Counted from the first letter of the stretch, positions 33,867 to 45,006 are shown. The stretch: 64,000 nt of DNA from Symbiodinium natans (GCA_905221605.1 CAJNDS010000371.1:91569-155568); one strand, 5' to 3'. A program made the numbers and translations. The notes: generated by a model not told the origin, from the letters alone.

Positions 33867-34009
33867 TGCTCACACCACGCTTGGTAAGGGACATGAGTGC
33901 ATTCGTGGAGAAGACGCTCCTTGGGCGTCGGTTCCCGGGGCACAGGCTGTACCCTGGGCTGCCGTTCCGGGCCGTTCCCCCACTGTCTGAGCATCGGCGG
34001 CCAGCTCAA
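33767..34009 (-). pseudogene. Copia-1 integrase zinc-binding fragment (frame-shifted)
   Basis: The upstream part (about 33850-34009) reads HECTHVPYQAWCEHC, the His/Cys zinc-binding motif of copia integrase. Beyond about 33850 the frame is a shadow of the core fragment, so an indel lies near 33845-33860. Confidence 0.7.
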
Positions 34010-35700
34010 GCTCGAGGGCTAGCCGCTGCTTGTCCAAGTAGTTCTTGATGCGTGTGAAAAGACGGGTCTTGGACGCCGCAGTGCTGAGGTTCAACTTGGC
34101 GGCTGCAGTCTTCAAGACCGCCAAGCTAGAATCTTCCGAAAGCACGACGCCATCAAGCGACACTGGCTCAACCTCACCGGCAGGAGCGGATTCGTCAACC
34201 TCAACCTGATCGGGCAATGGCCTGTGTACCGGCCCAGCAGCTTCACCAGAAACATCTTCCAAACCTTGCATGACAACTTCCTCAGGCACGACACGGTCTT
34301 GCTCAACAGGGCCAGGCGGGTCCTGTTCACGCTTGCGGTAAAAGCTGTAGAAGTTGGGCTCTGGAAGACCTTCGGGCTCAAGCATGCCTTCAGGGAGCTG
34401 CACACCGATCTCAGACACAGGCTCAACTTTCACATGCAGATAAGTGATGACCTCAGCAACCTGTCCTCCGGGAAGCGTCGCCTCTACATCGCGGATCTGA
34501 GTCCACGGCACACAATGCTCAAGCAGAAACCAGGTACCGCTTCGCTGCATAAGCGTGCTGCGATATGGCCAAGCAATGGGAGCGATCAAGCTGGGATCAA
34601 GGAACCGACTGGAGCGGCCCCGCCAAACGAAGTGGCCAGTGGCACCGATATGCCAGCCATACTCAATGGCTTCAAGCTCATCAGGATCCAGCTTCACTTG
34701 GATTGAGGCAACCTGCGAATGCTGCTGAGGGGAATCAGGAGAGCCACCCTCCTGCTCAACACGGCGGATCTGTGCGTTCACCGCCCACGAGTATCCTTTC
34801 AGCAGCAAGGGCACTTCAGCGCCTGTCGCATGATGGACCAAAGCCATGCCACCTGATCCAGCGGTTTCACCTTTGCAAACGGGCCACCAGCCCCTGTGTG
34901 TCCGCCGGCCCAGACTCAGGAGCGGCTGTGTAACATTGGCGACAATGCATCGCTCACGGATCACCACAGGCTTTGACCCCCCATGCAGCACGAAATCTAC
35001 AAGTCGCTCAGCTTGCACATGCATCGCGCCTCCTTGGGCATCGCAAACCTGCAGCGGCCTCGCATTGGCAGCGCGACCGCACGCTTGAAAGGACGCGGGG
35101 ATGCATGAGATGTCGGCACCTGAGTCAATGATCACGCTGTGGCTTGGGCTAGAAACTGTTCGGACAAACTGAGGAGCAACGGTGGACTGAAGGTCAAGCT
35201 CAGCATAATCTGGGGGAGGCAAGGTCCAATCACCGTTTCTATCACCGGAATCCATTCGAAAACTCTGCGGTTGGGAAGGCAAGGTCCAATCACCGTTACT
35301 ATCACTGGAATCCATCCGAAAACTCTGTGGCGCAGTCACAGTTAGCATGCGGACATTGGGCTCAAGAGAAAGAACGTCAGCCAAATCTGACATGTCGAAC
35401 ATCATGGGCTCTGCTGTCACACGACGCACAGCAGGATGATCTGACTTGCCTTGCTGAGCCTGAAGGGCACTGGCGGACGAGGGCAAAGTGGTGGAACTGC
35501 CGGCATCGGAGGCTGTGGAGGCTTGCACTTGCCTGGCACCCTTAGTCTTACCATCAAGGAAAGCCTTATACTGGTAGCAATCACGCTTGAAGTGCCCAGG
35601 CTTGTGGCACCACCCACACAGCGCCTGAGAGTCGCTCTTGGCTTTGCCACCTTTGTCACCTCTGCCCTTGCCCTTGTCGGTCCTACCACCCTTATCACGC
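33870..35700 (-). CDS. Copia-1 gag end (zinc knuckle), protease and integrase N-terminal region
   Basis: Open frame from about 35700 to 33870. It begins in a Lys/Gly-rich basic stretch and carries the CCHC knuckle CGWCHKPGHFKRDC (nt 35577-35622), which packages RNA. The aspartic protease signature IIDSGADISCIP follows (nt 35088-35140). An acidic Pro/Glu-rich linker leads toward integrase. The formal open frame extends right to 35960, but that part overlaps gag in another frame and is a shadow. A short duplication (DKGGRTDKG twice, nt about 35672-35732) marks the gag-to-pol frame change. Confidence 0.85.
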
Positions 35701-36738
35701 CTTGCCTTTGTCGGTCCTACCACCCTTATCACCCTTACCTTTACCCCTGCCACCCTTATACTTGCCTCGACCGGCTTTGGCAACGCGATCGACATCCATT
35801 GGCACAACATCGCCGGAATCATGAAGGCCTTTCTTGCCCTCCTGCAGCCCATAGCTGCTGGCAACACTGGATTGCCACTTTGTCTGAGCACCATCCCACC
35901 TGAGCACCAGCTCACGCAGGTCACGGTAGGTGCTGTCATCAGAGATGACCACGTTGGCATGCTGGCGAAGTTGGCCTGTCAAGCAGCTGAGGAGAGTGGC
36001 CATTTTGTTGTTTTCAGGCAGTCCACCCCTTTCAAGCTGTGCATACTCTTCAAAGGCTGCTTCAAGACGCAAAAGTTGCTGAGCAATGCCCTGCTTGGCA
36101 TCAAAGCTAGGCCAGCTATTGATGGTCCGAAGAAGGGCAAGCACACGGTTCCTGGTCTTGGGCATCAGGTCATTTGAGAGCAACCTCCAAGCTTCGAAGC
36201 CATTCTGGGATGGCACAGAGCGCAACAAGCGACGACCCCTTTCATAGAGGAGGCCATTCAGCATGCCATACACAATCCTCGAACGGGCCTTCGCTTGCTC
36301 ACTCAAAGACTCAAGAAGAACAGGCGTGGACTGGCGTGCATACTCATGTAGCTCTTTGTCGAAGCTGGGATCCAAACATGAAAGGTATTGCTCGAACGCC
36401 CAGCTCCACTGAGGCCACTGAGCAAACTCCTCGTCACGAGTGGAGGGACGGAAGGGTTCTGGCTTGGGCAACACCTTAGTGAGGTCACTTAAACCCAAGG
36501 GCTTAGAACTGCTGGCGGTAGAAGAGTAGGCTGCTGCCTGGGCAGCTGCACTTGCAGCCTGTGTGGCTTCAGCCATACGTTGCATCAGGATCTGAAGATC
36601 GGTGGCACTCATGGTCAGTGCCCCGCCTGCACTCGAGGGACTGCCGGCGGCAAAAGGGTTCGAGGGAGCCGCTGGGACGCTTGGCCCAGTCAACTCCTCA
36701 TCTGTCTCGTCATCAAGTCCTGTTCCAGCTGCGTGTGC
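35695..36738 (-). CDS. Copia-1 gag capsid region
   Basis: About 348 codons from MAHAAGTGLDDE. The N-terminus is Ala/Ser-rich with a helix around TDLQILMQRMAEATQAA. Then comes the copia capsid-type region: FAQWPQWSWAFEQYLSC, GRRLLRSVPSQNGFEAWRLL, RLEAAFEEYAQLE and KMATLLSCL. It ends in a basic GRGKGKGDKGG tail. A formally earlier Met lies at 36765. It should continue into the zinc knuckle, which sits in another frame. Confidence 0.85.
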   Translation of the reverse strand, partial: AHAAGTGLDDETDEELTGPSVPAAPSNPFAAGSPSSAGGALTMSATDLQILMQRMAEATQAASAAAQAAAYSSTASSSKPLGLSDLTKVLPKPEPFRPSTRDEEFAQWPQWSWAFEQYLSCLDPSFDKELHEYARQSTPVLLESLSEQAKARSRIVYGMLNGLLYERGRRLLRSVPSQNGFEAWRLLSNDLMPKTRNRVLALLRTINSWPSFDAKQGIAQQLLRLEAAFEEYAQLERGGLPENNKMATLLSCLTGQLRQHANVVISDDSTYRDLRELVLRWDGAQTKWQSSVASSYGLQEGKKGLHDSGDVVPMDVDRVAKAGRGKYKGGRGKGKGDKGGRTDKGKA

Positions 36739-36765
36739 CATTGTTCGAACAGCTAAGCACTGCAA

Positions 36766-37521
36766 TCAATCAATCTCAATGGCGGCCTCGCCACTCTTCA
36801 AAGATCGAGTAAAGCTGACTACACGGCTGGACTCGGGCACAAGCAGATCAATTGGCTGCTCGGACGCAGCCTGCAACCTCCTGAATGAAGATCCGGAGGG
36901 CTGATTGGAGCTGAATGACAACTGAAAGGCTTCAAGATCCTTGTCAAACAGATCGTGCTCTTGCTCAGGAAAAACCACGCTCCGGACTGTCTCTTCGGGG
37001 ACAGCCACGTCACAAACGTCGTCCACTGCAAAATCACGAAAAACGTCCTTCAAATGTGAATCCCTCAAACAGCGATGTGCGAATGCCCACACTTCCTCGG
37101 GGGTCTTCAAAGTCTCCAGCCTTGCCACAAGAGAATCCTGCGCTGTCACTAGGATATGCTGCCAACCGTACTCTGTCCGAGCAGCTGGCTTGTCTCGTTT
37201 CAGCAGTTGCTCAAAGTGAAGCTCAGCCACTCGCTTCCGAATGTCCTCAAGAGAAGCAACACTGGCAGCCGTTGCTGCTGCAAGCAATCCGCGGCTCGGC
37301 GCCGCGATATGGCAGGATCCTAAACTCGCTGTGACCCTGAACCCCGAAGCAGAAGGAAGCTGAAAGCACAATGGCCCCTGAACGCGAGACCCAAAAGTGA
37401 ACCACGTGTGTCGGAACTGGGTCGGCCCAGCTCCGCTACCATGAAAAACCAAGCGGACTTTTCCACTACTCTTAGAGCCTGGTGGTTCAGCGGAGTTCTG
37501 CAATTCACAACATGCTCTCAT
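36766..37521 (-). CDS. Copia-1 leader ORF of unknown function
   Basis: 251 codons beginning inside the 5' LTR and ending at the gag start. The C-terminal 160 residues look protein-like (LEDIRKRVAELHFEQLLKRDK, then an acidic region with DDVCDVAVPEE). The first 60 residues cover LTR and primer-binding sequence and may not be translated. I do not recognise a family. Confidence 0.45.
   Translation of the reverse strand: MRACCELQNSAEPPGSKSSGKVRLVFHGSGAGPTQFRHTWFTFGSRVQGPLCFQLPSASGFRVTASLGSCHIAAPSRGLLAAATAASVASLEDIRKRVAELHFEQLLKRDKPAARTEYGWQHILVTAQDSLVARLETLKTPEEVWAFAHRCLRDSHLKDVFRDFAVDDVCDVAVPEETVRSVVFPEQEHDLFDKDLEAFQLSFSSNQPSGSSFRRLQAASEQPIDLLVPESSRVVSFTRSLKSGEAAIEID
37430..37441 (-). promoter_or_regulatory. 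Copia-1 primer-binding site
   Basis: Sense TGGTAGCGGAGC right after the 5' LTR, complementary to a tRNA 3' end GCTCCGCTACCA, most likely initiator tRNA-Met as in most copia elements. The same motif primes the other two elements. Confidence 0.85.
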
Positions 37522-37608
37522 GAAATTGGGCTCATGCCAAAATCACGTGAAAACATCTTGTCCTATACATGAGGTGTGTACAAAGGGCAGGGATGTTAGG
37601 TTTCCTCA
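37442..37608 (-). repeat. Copia-1 5' LTR
   Basis: Identical by eye to 29737-29903; promoter and poly(A) functions inferred. Confidence 0.93.
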
Positions 37609-37613
37609 GTTTA
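37609..37613. repeat. Target site duplication, right (GTTTA)
   Basis: Matches 29732-29736. It is followed directly by CCCTAAACCCTGAACC, so the insertion lies at a telomere-like stretch. Confidence 0.9.
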
Positions 37614-39945
37614 CCCTAAACCCTGAACCTGTCACCAACCTCGAAACAAGACCTTGTTGGGTTACAGGGCGTGGAACGCCTTGAGAGGCCCCTTCATGGT
37701 AAACATCGAGGATCTCAGCATATTTGTGGGGGTCTCGTTTTTGGTTGTTGCCTCAGCCTAACGGGATATCTCGTATAGGGCACCAACGCCTACTCCTGAG
37801 GGTTGTTGTAAGATGCTCCTGATCGATAAGGCTATCCCAACAAAGACCGAACTTTCTTCAACAACCTTATATGCCATGTAGGTACCTATTCTGAAGAAAA
37901 AGTTCTTGTAAGTCCACATGAAAGAAACCTGGGGCCTGAGCTGACGCAGTCGTCAGTACTCCGGAAAGCAACCCTCGACCCTTTCACCATCATTCGAAGA
38001 ATCTGAGAGGTCTGATACATCCCTTTAGTATTCCACCTAGTCACGATGTTGTTTGGCAGCGTGCTAAATGGTTCCTCATATCATGACAGGAAATTCCTAA
38101 AGGGGGCCCTCATTTCAGGGGTCCCCTAATTCTCGCACGCTGGGAAGTGATACTACACTTTCAAAAATTGGCATATTAGAGACTATTGCTACGGTCGACT
38201 GCAGTTTGCCAGAGCACTACAGTCTACTCTTCAAGACCCTAACACAACATCATAGGCGAAAAAACTCGACAAGCCTCACTTAAACACAACTGACACAACT
38301 CCAGAAATGACATTAAAAAAGCAGTGAGAAATAGTGAGAAACGCCATGCAGCAAGTGCTTTTCCTCGTAACAGCTTTACAAATGGCGTAGTATAGTACAA
38401 TAAAGCTTCGATAGCAGTGTACTTTGGCACGGTTGTTAAACATACTACAACCCACCCCTGCAGAGGCAGCAGGGGTGGGCTGTACTACTTTTCCTTGTTC
38501 AGTCCGTTAGGGTTGCAGGGCCCGAAAGCCAGTCATCGAACCCCCCCTCCGCCCCCACCGAGGGATCCAAACCGCCAAGGATATCGGGGCCTCAGTCGCA
38601 GACATATGTACTCCATTTTTCCAGCGCAGTGCAGTAGGTACCCACAGGCTTTACTAGGACGTTAGGGTCAATTCAAAGGTTTGGATGAGAAAGGCGCAGG
38701 CGTGGGTGCGCTAGCCCTTGAGGGAGGAGGGGGGTGGGGGGCCGTACTCCCACTATGTACCATACCATAGCATAGTATGCTGCATGTCAATATACAGTAC
38801 ACAGTACACCATTGTAGACCACCCTAACTAAGCTTGGAACCACGAGGCCCTCTATCATGTAGTGTGCGACAGTTTTGTATTCTATTTGCCACCGCATGCA
38901 GTGTCCTGTATACTGTATTATATGCTAGAACGGATTGTAAGGCCTAAGCCATAGTTAAAGACTTCTCTCATCCACAGCCCCCCATCATCAAGGTCATGCA
39001 TCACACGTACCATCTTGACTTAGAAACCGTACCATCATGAGTCTTTCTTCACAGAGTTTCCTAAGCCTTGAGACCCAACCTGTCAGTCCTTATGTTCACC
39101 TCTCACTTCCTCACAGTCACTCGCGAATCCATCCCACCTGTCAGTCTTGCCCATGAATCCGCCCTTGAGACCCTAACTCTCATATCTTGGTCTTGGTCGA
39201 ACCGTTCACACCCTTGAGTCCCCATTCCTCTCTCTCTGTGAACTAGACTCTAGGAATAACCCCTGAGCACTCTTGGACACATCCTAATACTGGGGTTCAT
39301 TAGTACCAATCATCCAGGGCTTATAAGTGAACCCTCTTGACAAGGAACCCTTAACCGCCCGTCCCACCCTTTCTAAGAGCTCTTGACCCTGGAATCCATC
39401 CCACCTGTCAGTCTTGCCGTGTAATAAGAAGACTCATGAACTAGACCAACTACTGAATCACCCATACAATCAACCTCTGGGACCAGTTCATGAAGGCAGT
39501 AAAACCCCTGTCACACCTTGAGACCCTGTTAACGCCCCAGTTGATGACCGTGTTAAAGAGAGCCTCATGATGGGTTAACTGACCTCTGTTTCCAAGCCAC
39601 CCACCCTCGGGACCCAAACCTTCATGCTGACTTACCATTAGAATTAGTATCATGACTCCAAGATCGACCACTGAGTTCTCTCGCCCACAGGATAATACTG
39701 ATAATACTAATATAGTTTGAACAGAGTGAGCACAGTGAAGAGAATCATGTGATGAAGTGCGTAAGGAAAGAACGAAGTGAGAGAACGCACGGCACAAAGA
39801 ACATTATGAACGAAACACGGGCTAGTTCGCGAGCATATAATACGTTCATTCGGCTCGCTAGTTCGCCCGTACAATAATAAAAGCACAAATGAGTGCACGA
39901 AGTAAGCGAATGCGTGCGCCCTTTTCCTTTTTCTTTTCTCCTTTT
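37614..39945. other. Intergenic sequence between Copia-1 and Copia-3
   Basis: No supported gene. It contains a GC-rich hairpin (38451-38479), GTAC/TATAC-rich patches (38386-38450 and 38750-38935), and a 27-bp direct repeat GAATCCATCCCACCTGTCAG... at 39125 and 39392. Confidence 0.45.
38451..38479. repeat. Perfect 11-bp inverted repeat (hairpin)
   Basis: CCCACCCCTGC, 7-nt loop, GCAGGGGTGGG. Flanked by imperfectly complementary TACTACAA / CTGTACTA. Confidence 0.8.
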
Positions 39946-39984
39946 GTTAGTTTTTTTTATCGCGCACGCAGTAAGCATATGATT

Positions 39985-41480
39985 CGTCGCGTTCAGAGTT
40001 CGTGGCAGACGGTTTCGAAAGAACCCACCTAGTCGTATGGATTCTCCGCTTACGGGCCTCAGCCTCTCCTATAATCGTAGCCACACCAAAAGCATCAAGG
40101 TCTGAGAGCTCGAGTCTCATACCCTCTTCAAGATGCTTACGCGGCAAAATCTTACCAGAAACTTCGCAAACCACATTGTCCGGGACATGGACCCAAATCT
40201 TCTTTCCCCCAAACTTCATGCGGAACCACTCTTTGACATCATCTCCCTTACGGATTTTAGTCACTACTCTCAAGTCAGGCCCATCAAAGAGCTGCCTCAG
40301 ACCATGTTCATAGAGCCACGTCAGGCCCTCTTCCATGACATCGTCTTCTCCTGGATTCATAGGGGCGTCAAGGTCCTCAAGACCCACGCCTCCAGGAGGC
40401 TCAAAGGCTCAACCTCCATGCCTGTTTCTTCAGGCACGTCCGAAAAATCCGGAGATAACCCGTCCAACTCTCCTTCTTCTTCCATTGCCTCAGGGCCCTC
40501 GGTGCGTTCAACCGGAAACTCAAGACTCCCTTCAGGGATCTTTGGGGAATCAAGCGGCGGACTCGGACCATCAATCGGAACATCAAACTTGATGGGTCTT
40601 TCGGGGTCTTCCTTATTACCTTGAAGGTCACGCAAAGCAGCTTTGTCAAACTCCACTGGGTCCTTGGCACGAAAAGAGCTAAAGATCTCCAATCGAGGGG
40701 CCTTTCCGCTACCTAGCGGAACAAAGACTCGAATCCCAGAGCCATTAACACCATGAGGTCCCAAGTAAATCGCCCTCACCAATCGCTTTCCACGATGCTC
40801 GGGATAGTCCTTTTGGGGTTTCCCAAAACCAACAGCCCCAAATTCATAAGTCTTCAGAGGCTGGGCAGTAGACCCACATAGTCTTTCCAACGGCGTGCTA
40901 TGCTCTTTGCACATGAAACAAGTTATGCATCCTCACAGAGTACCTCATGGCCTCGACGAACAGATGGCTTCCTAGAGGCAATTTTCCATCAACACGCTCT
41001 TCTAATCCCAGCCAAACAGACCAGAACGCTTCTTTCACTAGGCAAATGTTACGTTCAACGATGCCCTTCGCTTGGGGTCTGTTTATCGCGAACGGGACCC
41101 AGTGCATTGACCTCCCCCCGAACGTCCGACGCTTAGCCGCATTACGAAAAACACTCTCGAGGAGATTTTCTTGGTCTCCGTGGACAACAATGTCCAATCC
41201 GGCCAATCCCATTTCGGCCAAGGATTTGCAGACCGACACAACGGGCACCTCGTCCTCAGGTCCTAAGACCACGGTGTTTAAGTACCCCGTCAAGACGTGA
41301 ACTAGACGAAGAAACCTGACATTCTTTCCAAAAAATCCAAAGTCTACTTGCAACTCTCCGGGTCCCTAGTGATTTTTCATGTGTTTCCTACAAGCGGGCA
41401 CTCTCCCTCTAGCGCTTTGCCAAATGTCACAGCCACTCACATAAGGTTGGTGACCCTTGTTTCGGCGCGCCTTCAGCCGC
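39985..41480 (-). pseudogene. Copia-3 integrase and RT-entry fragments
   Basis: Near 41.42 kb the zinc motif reads KGHQPYVSGCDIW (last Cys of the pair replaced). An in-frame TAG follows shortly before LQVDFGFFG (first Asp). Then HGDQENLLESV (second Asp) and RPQAKGIVERNI (Glu) follow at 40.9-41.35 kb. Two further overlapping frames (40357-40914, 39950-40387) carry the chromodomain-like linker and LRQLFDGPDL...EARKRR, collinear with Copia-2. At least three frame breaks. Confidence 0.8.
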
Positions 41481-41489
41481 TCCGAGGTC

Positions 41490-43070
41490 AAGTAGACCGG
41501 AACCTCGGGACCAAAGCATCGCTCACCACCTCCGGGGGACTCGGGGCGCCCGGATCACCTGAGGGAACATTCTCAACTCGAGGTTTCTTTCGAACATCCG
41601 AGGCCCTAGGGGGTTCACCCCCGCTTGGCTTAGCAAGTTCACCCTCTAACGGATCAGGAATCAACTCTTCATGTCGGCGTGCAGAGAATGCGAGGTACGG
41701 ATATGTTCTGGCAACGATGGGGGTGATAGCCCCCGATGTGAGTGCCACCATCCGCCAAGCTCACCTTCCATGCGAGCAAAGGGCCTTCTGGAGAAACAAT
41801 CAGGTTGGAATCCAGTTGACTCTTAAAAAGTTCCTCATCTATTTGGACGCGCTGAGGGTGCTGAAGGCTTTCTCCTGCCCAATATCAGCTGTTCACGGCG
41901 GATTATCAAACATCCTGCCGAACGAGCTCAAGGTCGAGCGTGTGCCGGCTGCCGACTTGAGGGCACTTTTGGCGGACGTGCTCATCGCCGGGTGAACCGC
42001 CAACTATAATACCGGATGTGGAGCCATCCGCGTCTGTTGGCACAGCAGCACCCCTCCACAAGCCAGCCCCAGCTCCACCACCTTCGGGGTGGATGTTGCT
42101 CAACCAGGCGCGTGCGAAAGCAGAGGCGATGATTCGTTTGCATGCCGATATGAAGCGGGCTGCAAGCCATCATCGTCAAAGAGTCCAGCTTTTCCACCAG
42201 GACCTCCAGCTTTCTTGCCGTTCTCCCCTCCTGCCCCGCTTACGCGGCGTCTTTTCCTGCGCTCCATCCTCGGCACCAGGTACGCCTATGGACGTCAGCA
42301 TGCCCATCCCTCCGCCTCCTCTTCCTCCTCTACCTACTCCAACGACACCGCATCCGGATACCTTGATGGAGAGCGTGCCGGGGTTGGATGGGGATACTAT
42401 GACAGTCCCGGGGACGCCACCGGACGCCTTGCGGCCTTTGCGGGGATGGAGATCGAGGGCGAGATCGGAGGCATCGGGTCGCCCGAAGCCGTCGCGGAGA
42501 TAGAGACGTCCGAGGGCGTTGGGGAGATGGAGACCGGAAGCGATACCGAAGGCATCGAGCCTCCTTCACCAATCACCCCACCACCAGCCGGGGACGAAAT
42601 GGACTTAGAGTGAACCGATCGTTTTTGCAGTCAACGAAAAAGGTAGGAGCGGAAGCCCGGCTCTCTGCTGTAGGAGAAGTGCTGTGTGGAGTAGGTGGTA
42701 GGGTAGGAGCGTTTAAGTGCTTGGTAGGTGACTGTGAGTGCAGCCTGCCTGCCGCGAATGGGTCTGCACACTGTACCTCTGTGCCCAGGTCCTCATGGAA
42801 AGGAAGCAGTGCCTTGGCTTTAGGGTTGACTCTGGGTTTGGTTTTCAGAGGTTGGCTGCGCAGGTGCGTGAAGCTTTTGAGTGTGCGCCGTAGGAGTAGG
42901 CTGAAGTTTGCGCGCGTGACCTTGGTAGGACGTGTCCCACGTAGGTCTTGGAGTGTTGTGCGCCGCCTGTTGTTGGTGCGTGGCATGCTTGATTGTGCGT
43001 TGAAAGCTGAGCCTCTGGGCGAGGAAGCTACAGGGCCGATGATGAAACGTTGGCGTGTCTTGAAGAAGTG
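41490..43070. other. Unassigned stretch inside Copia-3 between protease and integrase
   Basis: Frames are open on both strands, so coding direction is unclear. On the plus strand, 42018-42503 (161 codons) includes a helix-like NQARAKAEAMIRLHADMK and a Pro-rich tail. An overlapping 174-codon frame (42089-42613) ends acidic. On the minus strand, 41488-41751 is a Pro/Glu-rich linker that could precede integrase. Copia-2 also has an enlarged protease-integrase interval. Confidence 0.35.
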
Positions 43071-43074
43071 GGCC

Positions 43075-45006
43075 TTATGTGGGCTTGGGTCCCTGCGGGG
43101 GTCCTGGCAAAAGAAGGCCGTGGCACGTTCTGAGGCCTGCGTACGCTTGCTGGTTTGCCGAATCCGGTTGTTGTGAACTCGGAGTCAGTTGGCCTGATCC
43201 ACCGACGGAGCCACTATGGCCCTCAGCTCGTTTATGAGCATCGGCTGCCCCACAGGGATGCCGCTGGCTGGTGTTCACCACGTCTCCACTTCCCCAAGGC
43301 AAGCTGGAATCCCCAAAAGCTGTTCGACCGAGCCGGGGGTCGAGGAAAACATGTCGATGTGCTGAAAAAGCTGCCTCGAGATAGACAGCTGGCCCTCTGC
43401 CTTGAAGCGGCACGCAAGGCGAGCGATCATGCTCGTCGAAAAGGCTTCCACCTGGGCCACACTCCCACTTTGGGAGTTGACAAGACAGAGCGGGGGCGAA
43501 GCTTCCTCCATCTTTTCCAAAGGCGTCAAGGAGCATTCGGGACCTCTTCCTGTGCTCATGAGTGCTAGCGATACGCCCATGGAGTGTGTCAAGTTGGTTG
43601 ACATTCGGGTGAAGTTTGGGAAGTTGGGGCCCGTAGTGCTTCAACAGGTCTTGGTTTGCAAGATTGGTGACTTCGTAAAAACCCAACGCACTCTCTGACA
43701 ACACGTGGCAGGTGGCTCCACTGTCAATGAGCCATGCGAAAGAGCTATTCCTAGAGGACGACTGGTTCAGTCGCTCGATCTCTCCGTTCGTCATGGTGAG
43801 ACGAGGGGGCTCAGCTTCATTGGGCTCATTAGTTCTCGTCCCCGGACCCAAGCCACTCAGATGATGAGACCGCAGCGCCATCACCTGATCAGACTGCTCG
43901 TCTTCCACAGCTCGGCCCTTGGGCTTTCCTTTGTTCTTTGCCTTTGCCCTTTCCTTTAGGGCTCTTCTCGAACCAGAAGGCCCTTTCGGTTCATCCCTCT
44001 TCTTCCCCGTTCCAGGGCTCTTGTCTGGGCACTGCCAACTCATATGGCCCGATTTGCCACAGTTCCAGCAGAGGCCGCGCTCCCCAACTGCATTCAGCGA
44101 ACCAGCATCACACAATCGGGTCTGCTCCTCGTAGAACCGGATGCTTTCAACCAGTTCATCCCAGCTCCCAGACTTCCCATGCAGGACAACGTAATGCCTA
44201 CACTCTGGACTGACAGATTGAAGAAGAAGGGTTGACCGATCAGATGCTCCAAGCCTCAGTTCGGGGAACCGATGCAACTTCTGGTCTACCTTTCCAAGCT
44301 CGTCCTCAAGGAAGCGGACGCAGTCAAGCGGTCGCTTGTACGAACTTGCTTTCGACGTTAGGCGAAGAGCTTCGTCTCTCACAGCGATGGCCTCCATGCG
44401 AGAGACAATGCTGAAGGTCTGGTGCATCTGACGCATTACCTCATAACCACACGCAGCTTGTGCTTGACGCATCGAAGTGCTTCTCACCCGTTCCATCCCA
44501 CGTTCGAACTTCTGCAGACTTTGTTGCAGGTAGTAAAACAACCTCGCCGAACGCGAAGCCACAGGAACTGCCATGTCAGACTGCTTGATCTCACAGTCAT
44601 GCGTCATTGCCTGGCGTAATTCATTGACATAATTGTCGTCTATCAACGCCAGCCAGGAAGCAAGCACCTCGCACCACCGATGGTACTCCTCCAGCTCTCT
44701 CACACGCCCTTTCCCCATCGAAACACTATCGATGAGCGGCAAAGCTGGCAGATACTTCTCTGCACGGTTACTTCCAACACGCAGGTTCTGTGATGGAGCC
44801 GGTGGAGGAGCAGAAGCCTTTGCCGTGGGACTTCCAGCAGCTGCTCCACTTGAAGCACCCCCAAATGGGTTGCTAACAGCTGCAGACAATGCTTCCTGCT
44901 CACGTCTCCTTCTCTCGTCGGCCTCCATCTTCGCCACCAGAACTTGAAGGGTCTGTTGCTGATTCTGCATCATGATTTGCTGACTCTGCATCATCTGGAC
45001 CATCAT
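43075..45006 (-). CDS. Copia-3 gag-protease
   Basis: 643 codons, of which about 445 are convincing. A Gln/Met-rich coiled N-terminus (MMQSQQIMMQNQQQ) precedes the capsid region (NRAEKYLPALPLID, ASWLALIDDNYVNELR, FYYLQQSLQKFERG, DCVRFLEDELGKVDQKL, YVVLHGKSGSWDELVESIRFYEEQ). The zinc knuckle CWNCGKSGHMSWQC follows (nt 44036-44080), then a basic tail and the protease motif LIDSGATCHVLS (nt 43690-43735). After HYGPQLPKL the frame turns low-complexity, which suggests a frameshift and shadow sequence to the stop. Collinear with the Copia-2 gag. Confidence 0.85.
   Translation of the reverse strand: MMVQMMQSQQIMMQNQQQTLQVLVAKMEADERRRREQEALSAAVSNPFGGASSGAAAGSPTAKASAPPPAPSQNLRVGSNRAEKYLPALPLIDSVSMGKGRVRELEEYHRWCEVLASWLALIDDNYVNELRQAMTHDCEIKQSDMAVPVASRSARLFYYLQQSLQKFERGMERVRSTSMRQAQAACGYEVMRQMHQTFSIVSRMEAIAVRDEALRLTSKASSYKRPLDCVRFLEDELGKVDQKLHRFPELRLGASDRSTLLLQSVSPECRHYVVLHGKSGSWDELVESIRFYEEQTRLCDAGSLNAVGERGLCWNCGKSGHMSWQCPDKSPGTGKKRDEPKGPSGSRRALKERAKAKNKGKPKGRAVEDEQSDQVMALRSHHLSGLGPGTRTNEPNEAEPPRLTMTNGEIERLNQSSSRNSSFAWLIDSGATCHVLSESALGFYEVTNLANQDLLKHYGPQLPKLHPNVNQLDTLHGRIASTHEHRKRSRMLLDAFGKDGGSFAPALSCQLPKWECGPGGSLFDEHDRSPCVPLQGRGPAVYLEAAFSAHRHVFLDPRLGRTAFGDSSLPWGSGDVVNTSQRHPCGAADAHKRAEGHSGSVGGSGQLTPSSQQPDSANQQAYAGLRTCHGLLLPGPPQGPKPT

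Larger units (their letters stand above)
29737..37608 (-). mobile_element. Copia-1: LTR retrotransposon with env-like C-terminus
   Basis: 7,872-bp Ty1/copia element on the minus strand, complete at both ends. It has 167-bp LTRs (TG...CA), identical by eye, a GTTTA target duplication and a 12-nt primer-binding site. Order: gag, CCHC zinc knuckle, protease, integrase, RT, RNase H. Integrase before RT defines copia. The identical LTRs imply recent insertion. Yet the coding frame is broken between gag and pol and at least twice in integrase, so the copy is either defective or relies on frameshifting, or the assembly contains errors. The polyprotein ends with about 260 extra residues containing membrane segments and a coiled coil. 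Confidence 0.93.

Noticed and set aside
35638-36177. 179-codon plus-strand ORF
   Set aside because: Antisense shadow of Copia-1 gag.
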